Assembly (NCBI RefSeq): GCF_001692325.1
Contig: NZ_LXKN01000075.1
Location: forward strand, 1-64,000
DNA from: Rhizobium sp. AC27/96
GTDB lineage: Bacteria > Pseudomonadota > Alphaproteobacteria > Rhizobiales > Rhizobiaceae
DNA length: 64,000 nt
Reading direction: 5' to 3'
Of the stretch, positions 24,786 to 32,923 are shown in pieces. The position numbers were made by a program, and so were the translations under genes. The notes under the pieces were generated by a model. The model was not told the origin of the DNA. It saw nothing but the letters and a program-made list of their open reading frames with translations, and searched no databases. Position 1 is the stretch's first letter. Every line of letters begins with the position of its first letter.

Positions 24786-26033
24786 TCAACCGGCTTCGCC
24801 ACGCAGTTCGATGACCGTAGCCCCCTTCCTGACGATATCATTGTCGATGATCGAAAGGGCGCGGTTGAGATGCCCTTCGAAGACCAGGGTCTGCTCATCG
24901 GCGACGACGCGCAACTCGGGCATTCCCTCCATGCGCACGACATGCGATTCCGCCAATCCCTCGACTATGCCCTCGATCAGCAGATCGTAGTAACGCACGC
25001 CCGGGCCGGTGATGACGATCGGCATGCGCTCATGCAGGCTCAGCACCCGCGACAGGCCATTGCCGAGCGCCAGCCCCGCCTGGCGGAACGCCAGCACGTT
25101 GCGCCGCCCGCCATGCCGCGCACTGGCCGCGATCTTGTCCAGCTCGGCAATAGGAACGAACTTTGCCGGAATGGTATCGAGCGGCACGTCGAAGGCCGTG
25201 CGGAGCATTGCATAAAAACCGGCATAGGCCTCGATACATCCGCGCGCGCCGCAGCGACAGAGCGCGCCGCCGGGCACATGCATCATATGCCCGAAGTTCG
25301 GCGCCGATATCTGGTGGCCACCTTCATCGTCGCGCCGCGCGATGCCAAGGCCGATGCTGTGGCCGAGCGACAGAGCCGTCAATGCCCGAAAATCCGACCC
25401 GGCCCTGTTCTCCTCCTGCTGCCCCAGCGCAGCCGCGACCAGCAGCGTCTCGTTTCCCAGAATGATCTTCGCCGGCCACTCGTCGCGCAGCACAGCGGCA
25501 AAATCGATCTCGTCACGACCGAAGATCGGCGACCAGCGCAGCACTGGCCCGGAGGCATCCACCAGGCCCTTGCTGCTGATCGAAATCATCAAAACCTTGT
25601 CGCGCGAAAGCTGCGAACGGGCGACGATCCGGTTCAATGCCTCGCGTAGACCCACTATGAATGAGCTGACGCCGGAGACTTCCTGTGGCCGGTCTTCGCT
25701 GAAGCGGTCGATCAACCGCCCGGTATAATCCACAAGCGAATATTGCACGGCATCCGAAGAGATGACGACGACGATGAGATAGCCGCAATCCCGCCGCTGC
25801 GAGAACAAGACGCGCGGCCGCCCGCGGCCGCTGGCCGCCTGTTGCTCGGCCTTTTCGATGATCTGCGCCCGCTCCAGATCGGCGGTGATAACGGATACAG
25901 TCGCAGATGAAAGCTTTGTGAAATCAGATAGTTCAGTATGGGCGAGAGGGCCGTGCCGGCGCAGCGCCGACAGCACCAGGGCACTGTTTCTCTGACGGAC
26001 CAATTCGGTGCTCGATTTGGCCAGCATCGTCAA
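24786..26033 (-). CDS. ROK-family transcriptional regulator, probable repressor of the adjacent xylose operon
   Basis: 415 residues: N-terminal winged helix (QRNSALVLSALRRHGPLAHT, ELSDFTKLSSATVSVITADL) followed by a ROK sugar-sensing domain with a Zn-binding motif CRCGARGCIEAY and GHSIGLGIARR. Proteins of this kind (XylR/NagC type) repress sugar genes until the sugar binds. It is divergent from xylF, with a 19-bp perfect palindrome in the 217-nt gap, which suggests control of both directions. The specific inducer (xylose) is inferred from the target operon. Confidence 0.87.
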   Translation of the reverse strand: MTMLAKSSTELVRQRNSALVLSALRRHGPLAHTELSDFTKLSSATVSVITADLERAQIIEKAEQQAASGRGRPRVLFSQRRDCGYLIVVVISSDAVQYSLVDYTGRLIDRFSEDRPQEVSGVSSFIVGLREALNRIVARSQLSRDKVLMISISSKGLVDASGPVLRWSPIFGRDEIDFAAVLRDEWPAKIILGNETLLVAAALGQQEENRAGSDFRALTALSLGHSIGLGIARRDDEGGHQISAPNFGHMMHVPGGALCRCGARGCIEAYAGFYAMLRTAFDVPLDTIPAKFVPIAELDKIAASARHGGRRNVLAFRQAGLALGNGLSRVLSLHERMPIVITGPGVRYYDLLIEGIVEGLAESHVVRMEGMPELRVVADEQTLVFEGHLNRALSIIDNDIVRKGATVIELRGEAG

Positions 26034-26113
26034 GCCTCCTACTCATTCCACCCTCCCTCCGCATCTCCAGGTGGCTCTTTTCGGATGGCCGATGAAACCT
26101 GGCAGTGCGGGTG

Positions 26114-26162
26114 TTGACAGTTCAAAAAATCTCTGACACTAAATTTCTCGACTGTCGAGAAA
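26114..26162 (+). promoter_or_regulatory. xylF promoter with palindromic operator
   Basis: TTGACA at 26114-26119 can be the -35 box, with the -10 around 26137-26143. Immediately after it lies TTTCTCGACTGTCGAGAAA (26144-26162), a perfect 9-bp inverted repeat around one central T. An operator at the transcription start is the classic place for a repressor, here most likely the divergent ROK protein. Confidence 0.55.
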
Positions 26163-26250
26163 ATAATCCAAATCTTTCCTCGTCAGCATTATCGCGGCGG
26201 CCGACGGGAGCTTCAGGACACGCGCGGTCGCATTCACTCGGGAGGATAAT

Positions 26251-27291
26251 ATGAAAGCTTTTGTTAAGCTGGCTGCGGGCGCGGCCATCGTTTTGACCAT
26301 GCAGACCGCGGCATTTGCCAAGGATCTGGTCGTTGGCGTTTCCTGGTCGAACTTCCAGGAAGAGCGTTGGAAGACCGACGAAGCCGCCATCAAGAAGGCA
26401 CTCGCAGCAGCCGGCGCCAAATATATTTCCGCCGATGCGCAGTCTTCCGCTTCCAAGCAGCTGACCGACGTTGAATCCCTGATTTCCCAGGGCGCCAACG
26501 CGCTCATCATCCTCGCTCAGGACTCCGATGCTATCGGCCCGGCCGTTGAAAAGGCTGCCGACGAAGGCATCCCGGTCGTCGGTTACGACCGCCTGATCGA
26601 AAATCCGGCCGCCTTCTACATCACCTTCGACAACAAGGAAGTGGGCCGCATGCAGGCTCGCGAAGTCCTGAAGGCAAAGCCGGCAGGCAACTATGTCTTC
26701 ATCAAGGGCTCGTCGTCCGACCCGAATGCAGACTTCCTGTTCTCCGGCCAGATCGAAGTGCTGAAGTCCGCCATCGACGCCGGCAAGATCAAGAACGTCG
26801 GCGAAGCCTACACGGACGGCTGGCTGCCGCAGAACGCACAGCGCAACATGGAACAGTTCCTGACCGCCAACAACAACAAGGTTGACGCGGTCGTCGCTTC
26901 CAACGACGGCACCGCCGGCGGCGCTGTTGCCGCTCTCGACGCCCAGGGTCTGGCTGGCTCCGTTCCGGTTTCCGGCCAGGACGCCGACAAGGCTGCCCTG
27001 AACCGCATCGCGCTCGGCACGCAGACCGTTTCGGTCTGGAAGGACTCGCGTGAACTCGGCAAGCGCGCCGCTGAAATCGCCCTGTCTCTTGCCGGCGGCA
27101 AGACCCAGGACCAGATCGACGGCGTCCAGACCTTCAACGGCGGCCCGAAGCATGTTGCCATGAAGTCCGTCTTCCTGACCCCGATTGCTATCACCAAGGA
27201 CAATCTGAACGTCGTCATCGACGCCGGCTGGATCTCCAAGGCTGAAGCTTGCCAGGGCGTAAAGGCCGGCAGCGTTGCTGCTTGCAAGTAA
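26251..27291 (+). CDS. xylF: D-xylose ABC transporter substrate-binding protein
   Basis: 346 residues: signal peptide MKAFVKLAAGAAIVLTMQTA ending AFA before KDLVVGVSW, then a type I periplasmic sugar-binding fold (FQEERWKTDEAAIKKALAAA, GANALIILAQDSDAIGPAVE, PVVGYDRLIENPAAFYITFD, VSGQDADKAALNRIALGTQT). This is the XylF pattern. GGGAGGA upstream at about 26240 is the ribosome site. First gene of xylF-xylH-xylG. Confidence 0.9.
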   Translation: MKAFVKLAAGAAIVLTMQTAAFAKDLVVGVSWSNFQEERWKTDEAAIKKALAAAGAKYISADAQSSASKQLTDVESLISQGANALIILAQDSDAIGPAVEKAADEGIPVVGYDRLIENPAAFYITFDNKEVGRMQAREVLKAKPAGNYVFIKGSSSDPNADFLFSGQIEVLKSAIDAGKIKNVGEAYTDGWLPQNAQRNMEQFLTANNNKVDAVVASNDGTAGGAVAALDAQGLAGSVPVSGQDADKAALNRIALGTQTVSVWKDSRELGKRAAEIALSLAGGKTQDQIDGVQTFNGGPKHVAMKSVFLTPIAITKDNLNVVIDAGWISKAEACQGVKAGSVAACK

Positions 27292-27329
27292 GCACGAGAC
27301 CTTTGACGGGTTGACCCGAATGTAATGCC

Positions 27330-27360
27330 GACGCCGCAAGGGACTTTCCATTGCGGCGTC
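27330..27360. other. Intercistronic hairpin (xylF / xylH)
   Basis: GACGCCGCAA (27330-27339) and TTGCGGCGTC (27351-27360) pair perfectly with an 11-nt loop, 39 nt after the xylF stop, with no U tract. As in the chvE operon, it probably raises binding-protein output relative to the membrane components. Confidence 0.65.
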
Positions 27361-27587
27361 GAACGCGGATAGGAAGCAGACATAAGTCCGCATGTAGCGG
27401 AAATGTCGGTTCCCGTATTTAAGTTGCGTCATCGCATATCCGATCGGCCTGCCGGATGGCGGCCGTGGAACCGGAAAAACCGGGTGGGCGGGCGATGACG
27501 TCGATTAAGACCAGCGCGGATACTGCCAGCGAAAGACAAGAAAGCATTCGCGGGCCTGCGCCCAACAAGTGGGAGAACGGCAAAGCG

Positions 27588-28901
27588 ATGGCCGACATGA
27601 CACATTCCACAACATCGAGCGGTCCGCGCAAATCGGAGGAAGGCGCATTTACGCGCTTCCTGCGCGCCACCGAAATCGATACGCGCCTGCTTGGCATGAT
27701 CGGCGCGCTGCTGATCATCTGGATCGGCTTTGACGTCTATACCGGCGGCCTGTTCCTGACCCCCAGAAACCTCTGGAACCTCTCCGTCCAAACCTGCGAG
27801 ATCGCAGTGCTTGCGACCGGCATGGTGCTGGTCATCGTCACCCGCAACATCGACCTGTCGGTCGGTTCGCTGCTCGGTTTCGTCGCCATGATCATGGGCG
27901 TCATTCAGGCCAAGTGGCTGCCGCAATATCTCGGCTTCGACAGCTCGTGGACCTGGGTCATCACGCTGATCTGCGGCCTGCTCATCGGAACCCTGCTCGG
28001 CACGTTCCAGGGCGTCATCATCGCTTTCTTCAACGTACCCTCATTCATCGTCACCCTTGGCGGCCTGCTCGCCTGGCGCGGGCTTGCCTGGTATGTCACC
28101 AGCGGCCAGACGGTCGCTCCGCTCGACGCCACCTTCCGCATCATGGGCGGCGGCGCCGAAGGCTCGATCGGCGCGACATGGAGCTGGATCCTCGGCATTC
28201 TTGCCTGCCTGATGATCGTTCTCGGCATTATCGGCGAGCGCCATCAGCGCAAGCGCTTCAACTTCCCGCGCCGGCCGCTCTGGGCTGAATATTTCCTTGC
28301 CATCCTCGGCTCGGCCCTCGTGCTCGGCACGATCTACATCTTCAGCATCTACTACTGGCCTATCGGCATCGCCAAGAAATACGCGACCGAACACAATATT
28401 CCCTGGCCAGAAACCGGTCTCGACATCCCCTACGGCATCGCCGTACCCGTGCTGATCGCCGTCGGCATCGGCATTGTCATGACCTTCATCGCCACGCGCC
28501 TGCGCTTCGGCCGCTATGTCTTCGCCATCGGCGGCAATCCGGAAGCAGCCGAACTCGCCGGCATCAAGACCCGCTGGGTGACGGTGCGCATCTTCGCGCT
28601 GATGGGCCTGCTCGCAGCCGTCGCCGCGGCCATCTCCACCGCCCGCCTCAACGCTGCCGCCAATTCGCAGGGCACGACCTACGAACTCTTCACCATCGCC
28701 GCAGCCGTTATCGGCGGCACCTCGCTTGCCGGCGGCAGCGGCACGATCGCCGGCGCCATGCTCGGCGCCCTGGTGATGCAATCGCTGCAGTCGGGCATGG
28801 GCCTGGCCAATGTCGATACACCGATCCAGAACGTCGTCGTCGGCGTCGTGCTGGTCATCGCCGTCTGGCTCGACATCGTCTATCGCTCGCGCGCCAAGTA
28901 A
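27588..28901 (+). CDS. xylH: D-xylose ABC transporter permease
   Basis: 437 residues from ATG 27588 (MADMTHSTTSSG); in-frame starts at 27456, 27495 and 27597 cannot be excluded because no ribosome site is decisive. CUT2 permease with about ten or more membrane segments, TRNIDLSVGSLLGFVAMIMG, PSFIVTLGGLLAWRGLAWYV and AIGGNPEAAELAGIKTRW. A central hydrophilic loop with ERHQRKRFNFPRR and an extra membrane pair is typical of XylH, which is longer than the ribose permease. It forms the inner-membrane channel for XylF-delivered xylose. Confidence 0.88.
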   Translation: MADMTHSTTSSGPRKSEEGAFTRFLRATEIDTRLLGMIGALLIIWIGFDVYTGGLFLTPRNLWNLSVQTCEIAVLATGMVLVIVTRNIDLSVGSLLGFVAMIMGVIQAKWLPQYLGFDSSWTWVITLICGLLIGTLLGTFQGVIIAFFNVPSFIVTLGGLLAWRGLAWYVTSGQTVAPLDATFRIMGGGAEGSIGATWSWILGILACLMIVLGIIGERHQRKRFNFPRRPLWAEYFLAILGSALVLGTIYIFSIYYWPIGIAKKYATEHNIPWPETGLDIPYGIAVPVLIAVGIGIVMTFIATRLRFGRYVFAIGGNPEAAELAGIKTRWVTVRIFALMGLLAAVAAAISTARLNAAANSQGTTYELFTIAAAVIGGTSLAGGSGTIAGAMLGALVMQSLQSGMGLANVDTPIQNVVVGVVLVIAVWLDIVYRSRAK

Positions 28902-28916
28902 AAGGAATTCTGAACC

Positions 28917-29699
28917 ATGACGGATCAAACCACTCCGCTTGTGGAAATGAAGAACATTTCCATCTCCTTCGGCGGCATCCACGCGGTCGACAACGCCTCG
29001 GTGGACCTCTACCCCGGCGAAGTCGTGGCCCTTCTCGGCCATAACGGCGCCGGCAAGTCGACGCTGATCAAGATCCTCTCCGGCGCCTACAAGCGCGACA
29101 GCGGCGATATCCTGATCAACGGCGAACCCGCCGATATCCGCAGCCCGCGCGACGCCAAGAAATACGGCATCGAGACGATCTACCAAACGCTCGCCGTTGC
29201 CGACAATGTCGACGCCGCCGCCAACCTCTATCTCGGCCGTGAGCTGCAGACCCGCTGGGGCACGCTCGACGACGTCGCCATGGAAGCCAAGGCCCGCGAA
29301 GTGATGGGGCGCCTCAACCCCAACTTCAAGCGCTTCAAGGAGCCGGTGAAGGCGCTCTCGGGCGGCCAGCGCCAGTCGGTCGCGATCGCCCGCGCCATCC
29401 TCTTCGACGCCCGCATCCTGATCATGGATGAGCCGACGGCAGCGCTCGGGCCTCAGGAGACGGCGCAGGTCGGCGAGCTGATCAAGCAGCTGAAGAAGGA
29501 AGGCATCGGCATCTTCCTCATCAGCCACGACATCCACGACGTCTTCGACCTCGCTGACCGCGTCTCGGTCATGAAAAACGGCCAGGTCGTCGGCCACGCC
29601 CGCACCGAAGACGTCACCAAAGACGAAGTGCTGGGCATGATCATCCTCGGCAAGGTGCCGCCTAAGGCCATCCCCGGCCCCGGCGCGATGCGCGAATAG
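28917..29699 (+). CDS. xylG: Sugar ABC transporter ATP-binding protein (single-NBD XylG type)
   Basis: 260 residues with one ATPase domain: Walker A GHNGAGKSTLIKILSG, signature SGGQRQSVAIARAI, Walker B ILIMDEPTAALG and the switch histidine in FLISHDIHDVFD. Unlike GguA in the same window, it has only one NBD half, as seen in rhizobial xylose/fructose systems, so it must act as a homodimer. It follows xylH by 15 nt and ends at a terminator. Confidence 0.9.
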   Translation: MTDQTTPLVEMKNISISFGGIHAVDNASVDLYPGEVVALLGHNGAGKSTLIKILSGAYKRDSGDILINGEPADIRSPRDAKKYGIETIYQTLAVADNVDAAANLYLGRELQTRWGTLDDVAMEAKAREVMGRLNPNFKRFKEPVKALSGGQRQSVAIARAILFDARILIMDEPTAALGPQETAQVGELIKQLKKEGIGIFLISHDIHDVFDLADRVSVMKNGQVVGHARTEDVTKDEVLGMIILGKVPPKAIPGPGAMRE

Positions 29700-29722
29700 G
29701 CCGAAACGCCAGCAGACAACAC

Positions 29723-29754
29723 AAGGTCGCGCGCCAAAAGCCCGCGGCCTTTTT
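29723..29754 (+). terminator. Rho-independent terminator of the xyl operon
   Basis: AAGGTCGCG (29723-29731) pairs with CGCGGCCTT (29743-29751, one G-U), followed by further T residues. Confidence 0.75.
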
Positions 29755-29862
29755 CATTCAAAACCACCGATCTGCGCTTTCCTGAATTTTCCGCATTGAT
29801 GCCAAGCGCTTCCTAGGCTAAGAACCAGCCATCGGACAGGCGATTCAACCCGCCTCAGGCAT

Positions 29863-29939
29863 GCACCCGTAGCTCAGCTGGATAGAGTGTTGGATTCCGA
29901 TTCCAAAGGTCACAGGTTCGAATCCTGTCGGGTGCGCCA
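29863..29939 (+). tRNA. tRNA-Arg (anticodon CCG)
   Basis: A complete 77-nt cloverleaf: acceptor GCACCCG/CGGGTGC, D arm GCTC-AGCTGGATA-GAGT, anticodon stem TTGGA/TCCAA with loop TTCCGAT (anticodon CCG), T arm ACAGG-TTCGAAT-CCTGT, discriminator G and encoded CCA at 29937-29939. It reads CGG arginine codons. The sequence immediately downstream changes to lower GC, as is common where tRNA genes serve as insertion points. Confidence 0.97.
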
Positions 29940-30124
29940 CTTAATTCCAAGTAGTTGTGAGCCATTCGCAAGCTTTAAGAGAATCTGCAGAAAGCGCATA
30001 AGAAGTAACATCAAACTTTCCGCAACTACAGAAAGTGAATATCGGCGCAGATTTTTGTTTCCGGCTGGACCATCAGATTTCAACATGCTCTAAGTTGTAG
30101 AAGTACGATTTTGGAGACTCACCA

Positions 30125-31126
30125 TTGGATTATGAGACCCTGTTCAAATTGATCGAGCGGCAAGGCACGCTGGAGCAGGTCAGCAACTTTCTTCGCCAAC
30201 GTTCGCTACCTTTTTCAGGTGGGTCTTGGAGAGACATGATTGATTTGCGTCTTCGACCAAGCGTCGAGAAAGGCGCTCTCGATGAAAACGATCTTGTTGA
30301 TTTATTGCGGCAGACTGAAGAGTATGGTGCTCAACACATTTTCCTTTTTCAGCTCGTCGATGGAAGAAACCTAAGTAGCCTCTTCGATGGTGAGCTGCCG
30401 CAGCGTCTCAAAGCCGCTTGCTTTCCAAGCCTTGGAAGTACCTCAATTATTGATATGCCCAAGGTTCCGTCTGTAGTGGAGGTCCGGGAAGAATTCGACG
30501 GCATCCGATCGTTTACTTTCAAGATCGTTGAAAAGCGAGCTTTCTTTGAAAAGCTTTCGGACGAGACAGGAAACGGGCAGCTTGTCGTAACGTATGCCGA
30601 AGTCCCGTACCGGGCGGTAAATCTGATGCGCATCTCAGAAGACGGTCGTGCTGAAATTCGATTACAGTCGCATAAGGATGCGATCAGTTATGGTGGCCTA
30701 GCGGAAGCCGTGTTCAACACGCTCAAGCCTATTATTGACCGACTTGACTGGAAAGATCAGAAGCTCGACCGATTTAAAAGCAATTTGCTAGACGACAAAA
30801 AACGCAATGAATTGATGAAAATCTTTGGTCTTCGCCAGACACTCCACAGTAATAAAGACGGCACGAGGCTAACGGCAGCTGCCGGAGCACCGGGCGCTAG
30901 TATGTACGATGATACAGATGTCGTAGCCAGTGTTGATCGCTTTCTTCAAAAAGATAATCATGCTCATTGCGAGCGCGCGAGCGTCACAGTCAAGAGAAGT
31001 GAAGCTCTAAGTCGGTCCGTCGGGCTGATCGTAAGCGGCGAAGCGAATGAGTTTGCCATTACTGCTAAAGTGTCCAAAACGGAGTATGATTATATTCTCG
31101 GATCGGTTCTAGAGAACAACAAATGA
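30125..31126 (+). CDS. Unknown protein, first gene of a low-GC three-gene cassette
   Basis: 333 residues from a TTG start with GGAGA at 30113-30117. I do not recognise the family. The N-terminal ~110 residues look helical (DYETLFKLIERQGTLEQVSN, LDENDLVDLLRQTEEYGAQH). The middle has alternating strands (VVEVREEFDGIRSFTFKIVE, QLVVTYAEVPYRAVNLMRIS). The C-terminal part ends VSKTEYDYILGSVLENNK. No signal peptide, membrane segment or catalytic motif is evident. Base composition (about 45-50% GC) differs clearly from the flanks. The stop overlaps the next start (ATGA), so the cassette is coupled. A defence or stress role is possible but not shown. Confidence 0.7.
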   Translation: MDYETLFKLIERQGTLEQVSNFLRQRSLPFSGGSWRDMIDLRLRPSVEKGALDENDLVDLLRQTEEYGAQHIFLFQLVDGRNLSSLFDGELPQRLKAACFPSLGSTSIIDMPKVPSVVEVREEFDGIRSFTFKIVEKRAFFEKLSDETGNGQLVVTYAEVPYRAVNLMRISEDGRAEIRLQSHKDAISYGGLAEAVFNTLKPIIDRLDWKDQKLDRFKSNLLDDKKRNELMKIFGLRQTLHSNKDGTRLTAAAGAPGASMYDDTDVVASVDRFLQKDNHAHCERASVTVKRSEALSRSVGLIVSGEANEFAITAKVSKTEYDYILGSVLENNK

Positions 31127-31452
31127 ATTTGAGAACGGCTTGGAAGGATCGGCTGCGAACTCTGGTCTCAGAAATGAACCGGAGCGGTCGTCCTGTCGAA
31201 TATCCCTTTAAGCGTGTTTTTGAAATAGTCGATGCACCAACTGTTTCTGCCCTTAACGAAGAGCTTACTCGACTCGTTGGCTCCGGGAAGTTGAACGCCA
31301 TATATAGAATACGTTCTCAAGAAACAGGTGTCGGCCTAGCGGAATACCAGAGCGTCACTGAGATACCGAGCAAGGTCTTTGATGACAGCTCAGACAAATA
31401 TCAGAACGTCGTCCTGGGAAGAGACGTTGAGTTGATTTACAGAGCGCCGTAA
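31123..31452 (+). CDS. Unknown small protein, second gene of the cassette
   Basis: 109 residues. ATG lies in the ATGA overlap with the first gene's stop, and its own TAA overlaps the next gene's ATG (TAATG), so all three are translated together. The start (NLRTAWKDRLRTLVSEMNRS, then VFEIVDAPTVSALNEELTRL) suggests a helical, possibly winged-helix-like fold, and the end (VVLGRDVELIYRAP) a beta strand. No family is recognised. Confidence 0.68.
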   Translation: MNLRTAWKDRLRTLVSEMNRSGRPVEYPFKRVFEIVDAPTVSALNEELTRLVGSGKLNAIYRIRSQETGVGLAEYQSVTEIPSKVFDDSSDKYQNVVLGRDVELIYRAP

Positions 31453-31877
31453 TGAATTCCAACAAAGAGGAATGGCGTAAGATCAGCGATGAAATTCTAA
31501 GGGAAATGCCACACGTTCCAGCTGAAGATCGCCTACGGTTTCTGCAAGAAAAGATTGCTGATCTCCCGGGAGACGCGCAAGGTATGGTCTCACATTTTGT
31601 ATCAATCGCCCTGTGGGCTGCGGCGAGCTATTCGTCGGAGACAATTGCAGTGAGCAAACAAAAACATATTTCTGCCATTACACTTATGGCTCTTATCGCG
31701 TTAATTCTACTAGTTAGTGGCGGGCTTTATCTCGTCACACTTCGCGGAGACGATGCTGCGTCTAAAATAAACATTTTTGGCGCAACTGTGGAGACCGGGA
31801 GTGTTGGCGTGGCGTGCTTCGCACTCGCCGCACTATTGTTCCTATTTGTCGCACGGAAGGCTTTGAGCCGGTTGTGA
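31452..31877 (+). CDS. Unknown two-TM membrane protein, third gene of the cassette
   Basis: 141 residues. A soluble N-terminal half (EEWRKISDEILREMPHVPAE, DRLRFLQEKIADLPGDAQGM) is followed by two membrane segments (HISAITLMALIALILLVSGG and VGVACFALAALLFLFVARKA) separated by a short extracytoplasmic loop. The architecture (cytosolic helical domain plus TM hairpin) resembles membrane effectors in defence or stress cassettes, but no family can be named. Confidence 0.7.
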   Translation: MNSNKEEWRKISDEILREMPHVPAEDRLRFLQEKIADLPGDAQGMVSHFVSIALWAAASYSSETIAVSKQKHISAITLMALIALILLVSGGLYLVTLRGDDAASKINIFGATVETGSVGVACFALAALLFLFVARKALSRL

Positions 31878-31937
31878 ACGGGCTTAGATCCAGCGATGAA
31901 TGACCACCTCTCTCCCAAACAAATCACAGGCACCCTC

Positions 31938-32399
31938 ATGCCAAAGATCGATGTTGCAGCAGTCCCGAAGATCAAGGGCACCCGTTATCCCGCGCCATTC
32001 AACGATCCCTGTGCCGAGCGCATTCGGCAGCGGCTGGGCAATGCAGGCGGGCTCACGGATTTCGGGGTCAATCTCATGCGGCTGCCGCCGGGCAATTGGT
32101 CGAGCCAGCGGCATTGGCATTCGGAGGAGGACGAGTTCGTCTATGTGTTGGAGGGCGAGCTGACGCTGATCGAGGATGGCGGCGAGACGGTGCTGCGCGC
32201 CGGCGATTGCGCGGCTTTCCCGAAGGGGTCCGGAAACGGGCATCACCTGATCAACAAGTCGGACACAACAGCCATCTATCTCGAAGCCGGCTCCCGCTCG
32301 CCGACCGATCTCATCACCTGCTCCGATATCGACATGATGAGTTCCAGCACGGATGGCCGGTTCGTGCACAAGGATGGCATGCCCTATCCAGACGGCTAG
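31938..32399 (+). CDS. Cupin-domain protein
   Basis: 153 residues. Double-strand beta-helix with the metal motif HWHSEEDEFVYVLEGELTLIE and the second motif GDCAAFPKGSGNGHHLINKS. ATG 31938 (MPKIDVAAVPKIKGTRYPAP) is the family-like start; an in-frame ATG at 31896 is less likely and lies only 18 nt after the unknown cassette. GC returns to the normal level here. The function, enzyme or sugar-acid binding, cannot be told. Confidence 0.8.
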   Translation: MPKIDVAAVPKIKGTRYPAPFNDPCAERIRQRLGNAGGLTDFGVNLMRLPPGNWSSQRHWHSEEDEFVYVLEGELTLIEDGGETVLRAGDCAAFPKGSGNGHHLINKSDTTAIYLEAGSRSPTDLITCSDIDMMSSSTDGRFVHKDGMPYPDG

Positions 32400-32902
32400 G
32401 CCGAGAGCGCTTCCGGCCCGCAGGAGAACAGATGCGTCGGCGCGCCATGCAGCATCACTTCCCGCCTGAAACCGAAGCCGCATTTTTCCAACACGCGGCG
32501 TGAGGCCAAGTTGACGGGGCGAACGAGGCCGATCACCCGCCTGGCGTTCAAATCGCTAAATGAGAAGGCCAATGCCCCTCTGACAAGTTCTGTCGCGTAG
32601 CCGCTTCCCCAGCAATCGGGATGGAGGTGATAGGACATGTTGAGCCCCTCGAACTCCGTCGAGACGGTGACGCCACCAAACCCGATCAGCCGCCCCTCGG
32701 CCTCGACTGCCCAGCGGCCAAACCCGTGCACGCGCCAATGTGCCTTGTCGCGGACAAGGCGCCGGGCGCTCTCTTCCGGTGAATCAGGCGTTGGGTTCGG
32801 CCGGTGAACGACAAGCTCCGGGCGGGAAAACAGCTCGGTGAGGAAAGGGAGATCCCGGTCTTCCGGCGCACGCAGAGACAGTCGTTGTGTATGCCGAACC
32901 AT
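32396..32902 (-). CDS. GNAT-family N-acetyltransferase
   Basis: 168 residues of the RimJ/RimL-like branch: TQRLSLRAPEDRDLPFLTEL at the start, the acetyl-CoA loop CWGSGYATELVRGALAFSF, and the C-terminal motif NLASRRVLEKCGFGFRREVM. It overlaps the convergent cupin gene by 4 nt at their stops. The acceptor substrate is unknown. Confidence 0.85.
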   Translation of the reverse strand: MVRHTQRLSLRAPEDRDLPFLTELFSRPELVVHRPNPTPDSPEESARRLVRDKAHWRVHGFGRWAVEAEGRLIGFGGVTVSTEFEGLNMSYHLHPDCWGSGYATELVRGALAFSFSDLNARRVIGLVRPVNLASRRVLEKCGFGFRREVMLHGAPTHLFSCGPEALSA

Positions 32903-32923
32903 GAGGAACGCCTTCGAAAAGGG

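Noticed and set aside
29915..31900. Integration by duplication of the tRNA-Arg 3' end
   Set aside because: No second copy of the T-arm/acceptor sequence was found at the far side of the low-GC cassette, and no integrase gene is present.
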